Numbered from the stretch's first letter, positions 1-6,460 are shown. The stretch is 6,478 nt of DNA from Methanobrevibacter sp. (GCA_016838945.1 JADLKP010000132.1:1-6478), one strand, 5' to 3'. Made by a program: numbers and translations. The notes: generated from the sequence alone by a model not told the origin.

Positions 1-30
1 ACTTATAATTTTTACAGTTTAGAAAAAATT

Positions 31-54
31 ATTAAATATAAGTATAAAATATAT
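31..54 (+). promoter_or_regulatory. Candidate TATA region of the TIR-like gene
   Basis: This A/T-only stretch apart from one G holds TATA-like octamers (AAATATAA at 34-41 and TATAAAAT at 43-50), with a purine-rich run (AGAAAAAA, 21-28) just upstream that could act as a BRE. If the first is the TATA box, transcription would start about 25 bases downstream, near 60-66, giving a leader of about 16-22 bases that still includes the ribosome binding site. The second would place the start too close to that site. The background is so AT-rich that the assignment is tentative. Confidence 0.35.
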
Positions 55-70
55 GATTAATTCAATAAAA

Positions 71-76
71 GGAAGG
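71..76 (+). promoter_or_regulatory. Ribosome binding site of the TIR-like gene
   Basis: GGAAGG lies 5 bases before the ATG at 82 and resembles the archaeal GGAGG-type site. It supports that ATG as the start. The next in-frame Met is residue 44, inside the predicted fold. Confidence 0.6.
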
Positions 77-81
77 ATAAA

Positions 82-501
82 ATGTTTGAAGAAGAACAAG
101 ACAATAAAATTTATAATCTCATCATAACCCGTGGAATTGATCAAGAAAACGAATATGGGCAATTCACTGAAAAGCTCTATTCAAAACCGGATTTTTTATG
201 GACTGAATCAATGGCAAAGGATTACGCTCCATTTGGTGAAGACTTCTTTAATAAGGTAGATGTAATTGTAATTTTATCTGGAATCTACAACTATAATCAA
301 ATGCATATTGATATTTTAATCGAAAAAGCAGAAGAGTTTGACATCCCTATACTTTTAGTACGTCCTTACGGTATGGAAATCGTGCCTGAAGAACTTGAAG
401 CTAAAGCAACCTCTGTAGTAGGATGGAATGCAAATTGTATTGTAGAGGATATAAGATCCATTGTAAGTGGAGACTATGATGAATTCTGTGATGATTTCTA
501 A
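82..501 (+). CDS. MTH538-like / TIR-like (DUF1863, ThsB-like) Rossmann-fold protein
   Basis: A small soluble protein of 139 residues with no signal peptide or membrane segment. The best family match by eye is the MTH538/DUF1863 group, now named the Thoeris ThsB TIR-like domain. Supporting segments are a hydrophobic strand at 11-16, Lys-Pro-Asp-Phe at 35-38, the strand VDVIVILSG at 59-67 followed by Tyr69, the strand PILLVRPYG at 89-97, and VVGWN at 112-116 followed by the helix IVEDIR at 120-125. The family usually has a Ser-His-Ser-Trp-like motif after the first strand and a Trp-Ile-x-x-Glu helix start. Here these read Thr16-Arg17-Gly18 and His75-Ile76-Asp77-Ile78-Leu79, so the acidic residue comparable to the TIR NADase glutamate seems absent. 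The protein is very acidic (30 Asp/Glu against 10 Lys/Arg). It converges on rad50. From memory, MTH538 of Methanothermobacter also lies close to mre11/rad50, which would make this its ortholog. Its function is unknown. The family call is fairly secure; loss of activity is inference. Confidence 0.75.
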   Translation: MFEEEQDNKIYNLIITRGIDQENEYGQFTEKLYSKPDFLWTESMAKDYAPFGEDFFNKVDVIVILSGIYNYNQMHIDILIEKAEEFDIPILLVRPYGMEIVPEELEAKATSVVGWNANCIVEDIRSIVSGDYDEFCDDF

Positions 502-517
502 ATAATTCCATATCCTT

Positions 518-535
518 CTTTTTTTTAAAAAAAAG
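518..535. terminator. Bidirectional T8/A8 palindrome between convergent genes
   Basis: C-T8-A8-G is a perfect 18-base palindrome that begins 17 bases after the stop of the TIR-like gene. The T8 at 519-526 gives an oligo-T archaeal-type terminator for the plus-strand gene. The A8 at 527-534 reads as T8 on the minus strand and could be a last backup stop for rad50 transcripts. Confidence 0.6.
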
Positions 536-550
536 TCTATTTTAACGGTT

Positions 551-630
551 AAAAATAAAAAAAATAAAAAAAAATAAAAAAAAATTAATAAAAAAAATAA
601 AAAAAATTAATAAAAATAAAATAAAAAAAA
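551..630. repeat. 80-base A/T-only A-tract block with an 18-bp direct repeat
   Basis: All 80 bases are A or T (68 A and 12 T on the plus strand). A-runs of 8-9 at 557, 566, 576, 590, 599 and 623 are separated by single T or TTAAT. An exact 18-bp repeat occurs at 577-594 and 599-616, offset by 22 bases. On the minus strand the block is a series of T8-T9 tracts downstream of rad50, as expected for archaeal termination. The roughly helical spacing of the A-tracts may also bend the DNA. Confidence 0.75.
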
Positions 631-663
631 GTTCATTAATAAGTATAAATACTTACCAATGAA
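623..663 (-). terminator. Hairpin plus T tract: rad50 terminator
   Basis: Read on the minus strand, starting 11 bases past the rad50 stop codon, TTCATT (663-658) pairs with AATGAA (637-632). Inside it TAAGTAT (655-649 start side) pairs with ATACTTA (646-640 side) across a 2-base loop, with a 2x2 mismatch between the two stems. One base after the hairpin comes T8 (630-623), followed by further T tracts. The layout is that of an intrinsic hairpin-U terminator, although the stem is almost wholly A-T and therefore weak. Archaeal RNA polymerase can stop at the T tracts alone, so the hairpin may instead protect the 3' end. Confidence 0.65.
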
Positions 664-674
664 TAATGTTATTT

Positions 675-3455
675 TTAACTGTTTATTTCCACTTTGGAAA
701 TTCCATCTTCTTTTGTAACTCTTATTAAAGTATCTGCAGCGTTTTCCAATTCACTGTCGTGAGTTACTATAAGCATTTGTGGAATTACAGACATGCTACG
801 TAAAACAGATATCAATTCCTGTCTTCTGAAACTATCCAAATGAATTGTAGGCTCATCCAGAAGAATGGTTTCAATATTGCCTTTAGACATTGCCTGTGTA
901 ATACCTAATCTCAATGCAAGAGCGATAGCTATCTTCTCTCCACCACTGACCATTCCTAAATTCACTTCACCTTCAGGACCGAAAATGGAAATGTTGTACT
1001 CATTATCCAATATCAAGTCAGAATAGTTGAAATTGAATTTTTCAAAGAATTCTCTGGTGAACTTTTGAATCAATGGTCTGGACTGGCTTCTTAAGTCCCC
1101 TTGAATACCATCTTTACCATAGAGATTTCTAAAGTATTCAAGCAATGAGTAATATTCTTTAACATCCATGTATTCCTTTTTATTTTTTCTGTTGTTTTCA
1201 ATACGCTCTTCAATTTCATTAACTGATTTTTCATAGATGTCAAGATTATTGTCATTTACAGCAATCATTTTGGAATATTGGTTGAATTTATCATTCATCC
1301 TATCAATCAAGAATACCATGTTCCTATAGTTTTCCTCGTTGTAATCTGAAGTTTCAATTGCCTTACTTATTTCAAGAATTTCCTTTTCCTTAGCCTCAAT
1401 ATCTTCATTATTGGTTTTCAATTTTCCTTCATATTCCTCTTTACCTTTGATTGATCCCATCAAAACATGATATTTGGTATCCTTTAAAGTCAATTCCTTA
1501 ATCAATTCATCTATTTCTTCTTCACTTAATTCCAATGAAAGCTGGGAATCAGAGGCTATGAAAGCCTTAATCTTTTCATCTTCACATTTGATATTGCCTG
1601 AAATGGAATATAGTTCATCCTTTATTTTTGACTCATCCGGAGAGGATTTAAGAAGAGTATTAGCTTCCAAATACTTCTTGTGATGGGATTCAAGCTCTTT
1701 GAACTCATTATCTTTAGATTCAATGATTTTGTCCAATTGTAGAAGTTCTTCTTTTTTCCCATTAAGATCATTTATTTTCTCATCCACTGTCTCAAGACTT
1801 TTACTAAATTTATCCAAATCTCCAACCAAATGTTTGTTCTTATATATCTTTGTTTTAATTGAGTCAAGCTTTGATAAATTTATATTTTTCAATGATTTGT
1901 CCTTATTTAATTTAGTGACAATTTCATTATTTTCATTAATCTTTTTAGTATTGGTAGATATTGTTTCCTCATACATATGAATGAGTTCATTTTTCTTATC
2001 TTCGCTAATATCTGACTGACAAACAGGACATTTGTTTTCAACTTTCCTAATATCAGATAAAGGCTCATCCAAGGATTTGATCTCTTGGCTTAAGCTAATG
2101 GACTCCTTATTCAATGTATCCAATTCACCACTAATGTTATCGATCTCATTTCTAAGGCTTGTCCTAAGACCTTCAACAATCCTTTCCAATTCATTCAAAT
2201 CATCATTGGTTTTAATTGGTTTGATATCTACTTCAAACTCAGTTAAAACCACTTTGGAATCATTATAGAAGGTATCCAAATCTCTCCCATATTGATCTAT
2301 GTCCCTTACTAAAGTGTTTCTTTGGGATTCCAATTCATTGATTTGCTTCAAATCAGCAGATAATTCTACTTTTTTATTGTTCAAAGCCTTTATTTCACCT
2401 TCTAAAGAGATGAACTGTTCATGATTTTCTCTTTCAGATTCAATTGCTGATTTATATTCACCAATTTTAGTGACAATCTCCTTTTTATTAGTTTCTTCTT
2501 CTTTAAACTTGTTTAAACTAATTAAAGATTCTTTGAATTCCTTATAAATTGGGAGCTTTTCGCTGAATGGCTTTAAAAGATTCATTTCGTTTTCATTTCT
2601 TAAGATTTCATCGTATTTTTTTGTTAAATCCTCTTTTGTCTTCTTCAATCCATTCAGATTATCTTCTTCATGCTTTAGCTTAATTTGAAGGGTTTCATAT
2701 TGAGATTTTTGCTTATCCAAATCCTCTTTTTCCTTATTCTTTATTTCAATGTCCTTTTTTAGAACTTCGAACTCCTCTTTCATGCCATTATTCTTTTCAT
2801 TTAATGTGAAATGCTCTTCTTTAGCTTTTTTAAGTTCAAAATTAAGTTCAGATTCAGGTTGTATCCTATCTTCTAAAACCGCTTTTCTGGTTTTATATTC
2901 CTCGCTTATTCTTGGAAGATTATCATAAGCCTTTTCCAACTCTTCAAGTTTTAATAGCTTACCAATTAACTTTTTACGGGTTGCAGGTGTCTTATCTATC
3001 AAATCAGAAATTTCTCCTTGTCTGATATGAATTGCATTCAAGAATGTTGAAGAATCCATGCTTAGTATATCTTCTATTTCACTGTCAACCTGCTTATTTC
3101 CAGAAGCAAGCATCACATCCCTTTCATTAGTGATTTCATATAGGTCAGAGGTGGATTTGGAAGATGATTTATTTAAGGTAACACCTCTTTCCACCCTATA
3201 AGTATGTCCATTTGAATAAAATGTTAGTTTAACCATCATTTCCATCTTTTCATTGATGTTCTTGTTAGATCTGACCAAATCAGTAATGGTTTTGGTGCTG
3301 TATTCCTTAAATAATGCAAATGTGATTGCTTCAAATATTGTAGACTTTCCTGCACCATTCTCTCCAACGATTAAGCTAATGCCTGGATTAAAGTCCAATG
3401 TAGTGTTAGCATGAGATTTAAAGTTTTTTAATTCTAATCTATTAAATATCACCAT
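675..3455 (-). CDS. rad50: DNA double-strand break repair ATPase Rad50
   Basis: Rad50 is the SMC-like ATPase partner of Mre11. ATP-driven closing of its head dimer controls Mre11 access to DNA ends, and its zinc hook joins two complexes. The 926 residues show the full plan: Walker A GENGAGKST (31-39), Q-loop Gln146 in IRQGEI, a long Glu/Lys/Leu-rich coiled coil of about residues 185-465, the zinc hook CPVC (Cys476 and Cys479) near the midpoint, the returning coil of about 490-780, then the C-terminal lobe with signature VSGGEK (836-841), Walker B ILLDEP (864-869, catalytic Glu868), D-loop Leu873-Asp874 and switch His899. It starts 8 bases after the mre11 stop, with a ribosome site overlapping that stop, so the two are translationally linked and presumably made in matched amounts. 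Length is typical of archaeal Rad50 or slightly above. No frameshift or missing residue is seen. The Ser/Leu-rich plus-strand open frames within it are antisense shadows of the coiled coil. Confidence 0.98.
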   Translation of the reverse strand: MVIFNRLELKNFKSHANTTLDFNPGISLIVGENGAGKSTIFEAITFALFKEYSTKTITDLVRSNKNINEKMEMMVKLTFYSNGHTYRVERGVTLNKSSSKSTSDLYEITNERDVMLASGNKQVDSEIEDILSMDSSTFLNAIHIRQGEISDLIDKTPATRKKLIGKLLKLEELEKAYDNLPRISEEYKTRKAVLEDRIQPESELNFELKKAKEEHFTLNEKNNGMKEEFEVLKKDIEIKNKEKEDLDKQKSQYETLQIKLKHEEDNLNGLKKTKEDLTKKYDEILRNENEMNLLKPFSEKLPIYKEFKESLISLNKFKEEETNKKEIVTKIGEYKSAIESERENHEQFISLEGEIKALNNKKVELSADLKQINELESQRNTLVRDIDQYGRDLDTFYNDSKVVLTEFEVDIKPIKTNDDLNELERIVEGLRTSLRNEIDNISGELDTLNKESISLSQEIKSLDEPLSDIRKVENKCPVCQSDISEDKKNELIHMYEETISTNTKKINENNEIVTKLNKDKSLKNINLSKLDSIKTKIYKNKHLVGDLDKFSKSLETVDEKINDLNGKKEELLQLDKIIESKDNEFKELESHHKKYLEANTLLKSSPDESKIKDELYSISGNIKCEDEKIKAFIASDSQLSLELSEEEIDELIKELTLKDTKYHVLMGSIKGKEEYEGKLKTNNEDIEAKEKEILEISKAIETSDYNEENYRNMVFLIDRMNDKFNQYSKMIAVNDNNLDIYEKSVNEIEERIENNRKNKKEYMDVKEYYSLLEYFRNLYGKDGIQGDLRSQSRPLIQKFTREFFEKFNFNYSDLILDNEYNISIFGPEGEVNLGMVSGGEKIAIALALRLGITQAMSKGNIETILLDEPTIHLDSFRRQELISVLRSMSVIPQMLIVTHDSELENAADTLIRVTKEDGISKVEINS

Positions 3456-3460
3456 ATCAT

Positions 3461-3464
3461 CCCC
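3461..3464 (-). promoter_or_regulatory. Ribosome binding site of rad50, overlapping the mre11 stop
   Basis: On the minus strand the mre11 stop TAG runs into GGG, giving a GGGG core 5 bases before the rad50 ATG. The wider GGGGATGAT matches 7 of 9 positions of the archaeal ideal GGAGGTGAT. The site selects ATG at 3455. The nearby ATG at 3460 is out of frame and meets TGA after two codons. Confidence 0.65.
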
Positions 3465-4780
3465 TAAAAGTCATCAAAACTCATCTGCTTAGATTTTGAA
3501 TAATCTTCATCATTAATTTCTTCATCAGCAGCATCTAAATTCTTATCCAAATAATCATCTAAACTGTCGGATTCCCTAATTTTCTCAGACTCTTTTATTG
3601 TATTTTGATTTAAGTCTGAATCGTTTTCTTCTTCAGCATGGTAATGTTCACTATAATATCTATCGGAAATTATTTTGGCATCATCAACTCTTCCGATAGA
3701 AAGATTATCCAATAGGTTAATGGATAAATTTCCAGCATCTTTGCCATATTTGTCATTGACTTTAATATGCAATAAGGTTCTTGGATCCAATATATTATCT
3801 GGATTAATGTTTTCTTCTTCAGTTAAAACATTATCTGGCTTAAAACTTGGCCTTAAATTTAAAACACTATCCCCTAGTGTTTTCTTAATAACTTCATAAA
3901 CTTCAGCACTTTCAAAGTCTCCGCCAACAACACTCAAATCAAGCATAGGCTTATTCTCTAAAGATTCAATTTCCTTCTTAATGATAGGAATCCTTTCCTC
4001 AAATTTGTTATAGTCAATTACTTCATTATAAAACTTTCTTGGCAAGTCTATCTTTACTCTTTCGATTTCTGTCTTTTTATCACTTAAATCCACTACAACA
4101 AATCCTTTACCATGCTCCCTATAGTTTTCATTATTTTCGCTGGTTCTCCATATTTCCATAGACCCCGGATAGACCAATTTACCATCCCCGAAGTCTTCTT
4201 CTATATAATTGTGAATATGTCCCATTGCATAATAGTCAAAATTCTTAGGCATTTCAGACAATTCTATCTCATGAGTATCCTCATGCATCCATTTATCAAT
4301 ACCTTGGTGAGATACTAAAATTGATTTAAGATATTTGTCTGCAATCCTTGATAATTGATTATATTTTTCTCTCAAGACATCCCCTTGAGAACTAGGCACA
4401 TATGGAATTCCGCAGATTAAAACTCCTCCTTCTCTATAAGCAGGATTATCAGGACTGATTAATTTAAGTCCCAAATCTTTAAATAAAACCAATGGAGGCA
4501 TTGCTCCTTTTCTTAAGATTGAATCATGGTTTCCAGCAATAGCATAAACAGGTATTTTTTCTTCATTTAATCTGAGCAATGCTTTCTGGAAAGCAAGCAA
4601 AGCTTCTGTAGATGGTCTGTTGTTATCAAACACGTCTCCACTATGTATAACAAAATCCACATCCTTTTCTATTATCTTATCTATATTTTTAGCAAATACA
4701 TCATAAAAGTCATTTTCACGATCCATTAGGCCAAATTGTCTTGTTCCTAAGTGACTATCTGACAAATGTGCAAATCTCAT
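3464..4780 (-). CDS. mre11: DNA double-strand break repair nuclease Mre11
   Basis: Mre11 is the Mn2+-dependent nuclease of the Mre11-Rad50 complex, with 3'-5' exonuclease and endonuclease activity at broken ends. All phosphoesterase motifs are visible: Asp8-x-His10 (DSHLG), Asp49 in SGDVFD, Asn84-His85-Asp86 in GNHD, His158 in VSHQG, and His188-x-His190 in GHIH. These give the two-metal site; Asp8, His10, Asp49, Asn84 and His85 fall at the same numbers as I recall for the Pyrococcus enzyme. The capping domain and Rad50-binding region follow, to about residue 375. The last 60 or so residues are an Asp/Glu/Ser-rich, probably disordered tail ending in KQMSFDDF (431-438), which resembles a PCNA-interacting motif. 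At 438 residues it is in the usual range for the longer archaeal forms. The ATG at 4780 is supported by a G5 ribosome site and by motif I starting at residue 8. It lies 159 bases downstream of herA. Confidence 0.97.
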   Translation of the reverse strand: MRFAHLSDSHLGTRQFGLMDRENDFYDVFAKNIDKIIEKDVDFVIHSGDVFDNNRPSTEALLAFQKALLRLNEEKIPVYAIAGNHDSILRKGAMPPLVLFKDLGLKLISPDNPAYREGGVLICGIPYVPSSQGDVLREKYNQLSRIADKYLKSILVSHQGIDKWMHEDTHEIELSEMPKNFDYYAMGHIHNYIEEDFGDGKLVYPGSMEIWRTSENNENYREHGKGFVVVDLSDKKTEIERVKIDLPRKFYNEVIDYNKFEERIPIIKKEIESLENKPMLDLSVVGGDFESAEVYEVIKKTLGDSVLNLRPSFKPDNVLTEEENINPDNILDPRTLLHIKVNDKYGKDAGNLSINLLDNLSIGRVDDAKIISDRYYSEHYHAEEENDSDLNQNTIKESEKIRESDSLDDYLDKNLDAADEEINDEDYSKSKQMSFDDF

Positions 4781-4786
4781 ATATTT

Positions 4787-4791
4787 CCCCC
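4787..4791 (-). promoter_or_regulatory. Ribosome binding site of mre11 (G5 run)
   Basis: On the minus strand AGGGGGA stands 6 bases before the mre11 ATG. It is a run of G rather than GGAGG, so pairing with the 16S tail would use G-U wobble. No better start codon is nearby. Confidence 0.6.
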
Positions 4792-4808
4792 TGTATTTTT
4801 TTAATTGC

Positions 4809-4878
4809 TTTTGATAAATTATTTATAATAAATTATTTATAATAAAATATTTTTGATAAATTATTTTTGATAAATTAT
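4809..4878. repeat. Five tandem copies of a 14-bp unit upstream of mre11
   Basis: In exact 14-base register on the plus strand the copies are TTTTGATAAATTAT (4809), TTATAATAAATTAT (4823), TTATAATAAAATAT (4837), TTTTGATAAATTAT (4851) and TTTTGATAAATTAT (4865). Copies 1, 4 and 5 are identical; copies 2 and 3 share the variant first half TTATAAT. The array ends 28 bases before the mre11 start codon and fills nearly half of the herA-mre11 gap. On the minus strand every unit carries an ATAATTTAT or ATATTTTAT core, so the array presents a series of TATA-like sites. It is a slippage-type minisatellite that could act as a promoter or spacer; its role is unknown. Confidence 0.9.
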
Positions 4879-4920
4879 TTAGATTTTTAATTTTATGTAC
4901 AAATAATAATGATACAGTAA

Positions 4921-4936
4921 TTTATAAATCTTTGTA
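4921..4936 (-). promoter_or_regulatory. Candidate internal promoter for mre11-rad50
   Basis: On the minus strand TACAAAGA is followed by TTTATAAA, a purine-rich BRE-like run and a symmetric TATA-like octamer, 4 bases after the herA stop codon. Transcription would start near 4895-4900, leaving a leader of about 115-120 bases that includes the whole 14-bp repeat array. No T-run longer than three lies directly after herA on the minus strand, so readthrough from herA is equally possible. The call is weak because the region is almost all A and T. Confidence 0.3.
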
Positions 4937-4939
4937 AAA

Positions 4940-6448
4940 CTAATATCCTCCACCTAAATCTTTAAATTGGCTTAATTGCAATTGTAAAGATTCCTCTTCG
5001 GTTTCTTTATTTGTTTTCCACTGTTCAATGATATCCAAGTCTCCGCCACGTTGTCTTCCTTTGAATTCATTGATTTTAACAAGTGTTGGAACCTTTGTCA
5101 TAAGCCCTAAAACCAAAGCCTCACCTATATTCAAGGAAGGCAGCTGTTTCACTAAATCTTCACTAAGGCTTTCGCTTGCAGTTTGAACGTGCTTTTGGTC
5201 TTTTGGCTCTACAAGTCTTAGAATAATCATATTGTTTGCCTGTGATAATGTTTCAGCATCCACAGATTTAGGAGATTGGCTAACCAAACAAAGACCTAAA
5301 CCGAATTTACGACCTTCTCTAGCTATACGTGTAATCCAATATTTGCTGTTGCTGCTTCTGTTTTGAGGTGCTAGAATATGCGCCTCTTCAACTACGAAGA
5401 ATAATGGATAGGATAATGCATCATTGTCATTGTGCCTTACATATTGTTTTCTGCTTCTAAGTGATCTTCTTAGAACATGTGCAACCAATACTTCTGCCAT
5501 ATTCTCATCGACTTGTCCTAAATCAAGAACATTGGCCATTCCTGGTTTTATTTGGGTTAGGAAGTCACCTATATTAACATTGAGTAGTCTATCATATTTT
5601 ACATTCAAATCCTCTATTTTGTTGATTACATCCATAATGTTCTTCTTGTTGCTTGCATCATAATCATCATCATTATACCAATTATCAAGGATTATGTATA
5701 ATAATTCTATAAAATCAGCTGTACTTGCGGTACCCTCTTTAACTAATCTTTTAGCTTCGTTGAATGCTCTTCTAAAGTATCTTTCCTGTAAAGGAGCATT
5801 AGAAGGAATGCTTGCCAATTTCTTAATTTCTGAAAATTCCATATATTGTGGGTTGATCATAGGTTCTATAACATTCACTTTGCCGTTGGTAAATTCAGCG
5901 TCCACATATTCTGAGTGCATATCAAAGATAAGCATGCAACCGTCATACTCCAATAAACCATCAATGATGACAGAAACAGTATTTGACTTACCTGCACCAG
6001 TCATAGCTAGAATGGCCAAATGACGTGAAACCATCTTATTTATGTCAACACCCACTTCAACAACATCATTGTTGATAAGGTGTCCAAGTTTTAAGGAGTT
6101 TTCAATATGGAATATCTTATCAAGTATATCACTTGGAGCAAGATAAATAGGAGTTCCAGGAGGTGCTGGAGTACGTGGCAACTTTAAATTGTCATTTACA
6201 TCTCCAAGTATTGTTATTTTTCCTTTAATATAGTAATCGTCACCTTCGATTTCCCTAATTTTTGCTATTGTATCTGGATCGTATATTTCGTTATTCAATG
6301 AAACGCTTCCACGAACCATTGTTTCAATCATTCCAAGGATAATCTTTCCATCATATTCAAGTGTGACATATTCACCTACTTGCGGCATTTCTTTTGAAAT
6401 AAAACTTACTTCAATAAGAGATGTCTCTCCTATACACCTTCCAATCAT
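4940..6448 (-). CDS. herA: DNA double-strand break repair helicase/translocase HerA
   Basis: HerA is a hexameric FtsK-like ATPase that pumps double-stranded DNA and, with NurA, resects ends to give 3' overhangs for recombination. In the 502 residues the N-terminal HAS beta-barrel covers about 1-85, followed by a Pro-rich linker (PRTPAPPGTP, 91-100). Walker A is AMTGAGKS (148-155, Lys154), followed by LIFDMHSEY (about 173-181), Walker B VVEEAH (352-357, Glu354-Glu355), the arginine-finger segment IAREGRKFG (375-383, Arg380 the likely finger), and a conserved sensor segment LVSQSP (388-393). The C-terminal tail ends FKDLGGGY, as expected for the brace that wraps the neighbouring subunit. Length is typical of archaeal HerA. 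It is the first of the three minus-strand repair genes seen here; any gene further upstream, including nurA, would lie past the window edge. The SIR2-HerA and DUF4297-HerA defence types are unlikely because the neighbours are Mre11 and Rad50. Confidence 0.96.
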   Translation of the reverse strand: MIGRCIGETSLIEVSFISKEMPQVGEYVTLEYDGKIILGMIETMVRGSVSLNNEIYDPDTIAKIREIEGDDYYIKGKITILGDVNDNLKLPRTPAPPGTPIYLAPSDILDKIFHIENSLKLGHLINNDVVEVGVDINKMVSRHLAILAMTGAGKSNTVSVIIDGLLEYDGCMLIFDMHSEYVDAEFTNGKVNVIEPMINPQYMEFSEIKKLASIPSNAPLQERYFRRAFNEAKRLVKEGTASTADFIELLYIILDNWYNDDDYDASNKKNIMDVINKIEDLNVKYDRLLNVNIGDFLTQIKPGMANVLDLGQVDENMAEVLVAHVLRRSLRSRKQYVRHNDNDALSYPLFFVVEEAHILAPQNRSSNSKYWITRIAREGRKFGLGLCLVSQSPKSVDAETLSQANNMIILRLVEPKDQKHVQTASESLSEDLVKQLPSLNIGEALVLGLMTKVPTLVKINEFKGRQRGGDLDIIEQWKTNKETEEESLQLQLSQFKDLGGGY

Positions 6449-6455
6449 CTTTTAA

Positions 6456-6460
6456 ACCTC
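6456..6460 (-). promoter_or_regulatory. Ribosome binding site of herA
   Basis: On the minus strand GAGGT lies 7 bases before the ATG at 6448, the canonical archaeal form in this window. The 18 bases upstream, to the window edge, contain stop codons in several frames. They could be the end of a preceding gene or a short leader; which one cannot be decided here. Confidence 0.7.

Noticed and set aside
38..48. 11-mer ATAAGTATAAA shared with the rad50 terminator hairpin at 639-649
   Set aside because: In DNA this rich in A and T an 11-base match is not compelling, and the two contexts (leader and terminator) differ.
82..501. Reading the TIR-like gene as part of a Thoeris defence system
   Set aside because: No ThsA-like NADase/SLOG partner or other defence gene is in the window, the expected active-site residues look lost, and the neighbours are housekeeping repair genes.
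1474..2268. Three plus-strand open frames of 69-93 codons inside rad50
   Set aside because: They are Ser/Leu/Phe-rich antisense readings of the coiled coil, with no credible ribosome site or family signature.
3675..4318. Plus-strand open frames of 74 and 68 codons inside mre11
   Set aside because: They are antisense to a fully intact mre11 and show no motif or start signal.
4898..4936. Inverted repeat TACAAA / TTTGTA between herA and mre11
   Set aside because: The arms are only 6 bases with a 27-base loop and no extension, which is expected by chance here.
4940..4981. PIP-like QLQLSQF (residues 489-495) near the HerA C-terminus
   Set aside because: Lys follows the single Phe and the motif is inside the expected C-terminal brace rather than at a free end, so the match is probably chance.
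5424..6023. Plus-strand open frames of 79 and 109 codons inside herA
   Set aside because: They lie opposite conserved HerA coding sequence and have no recognisable protein features.
4940..6448. HerA as part of a SIR2-HerA or DUF4297-HerA antiviral system
   Set aside because: It sits with Mre11 and Rad50, has canonical repair-type HerA length and motifs, and no SIR2 or DUF4297 gene is present.
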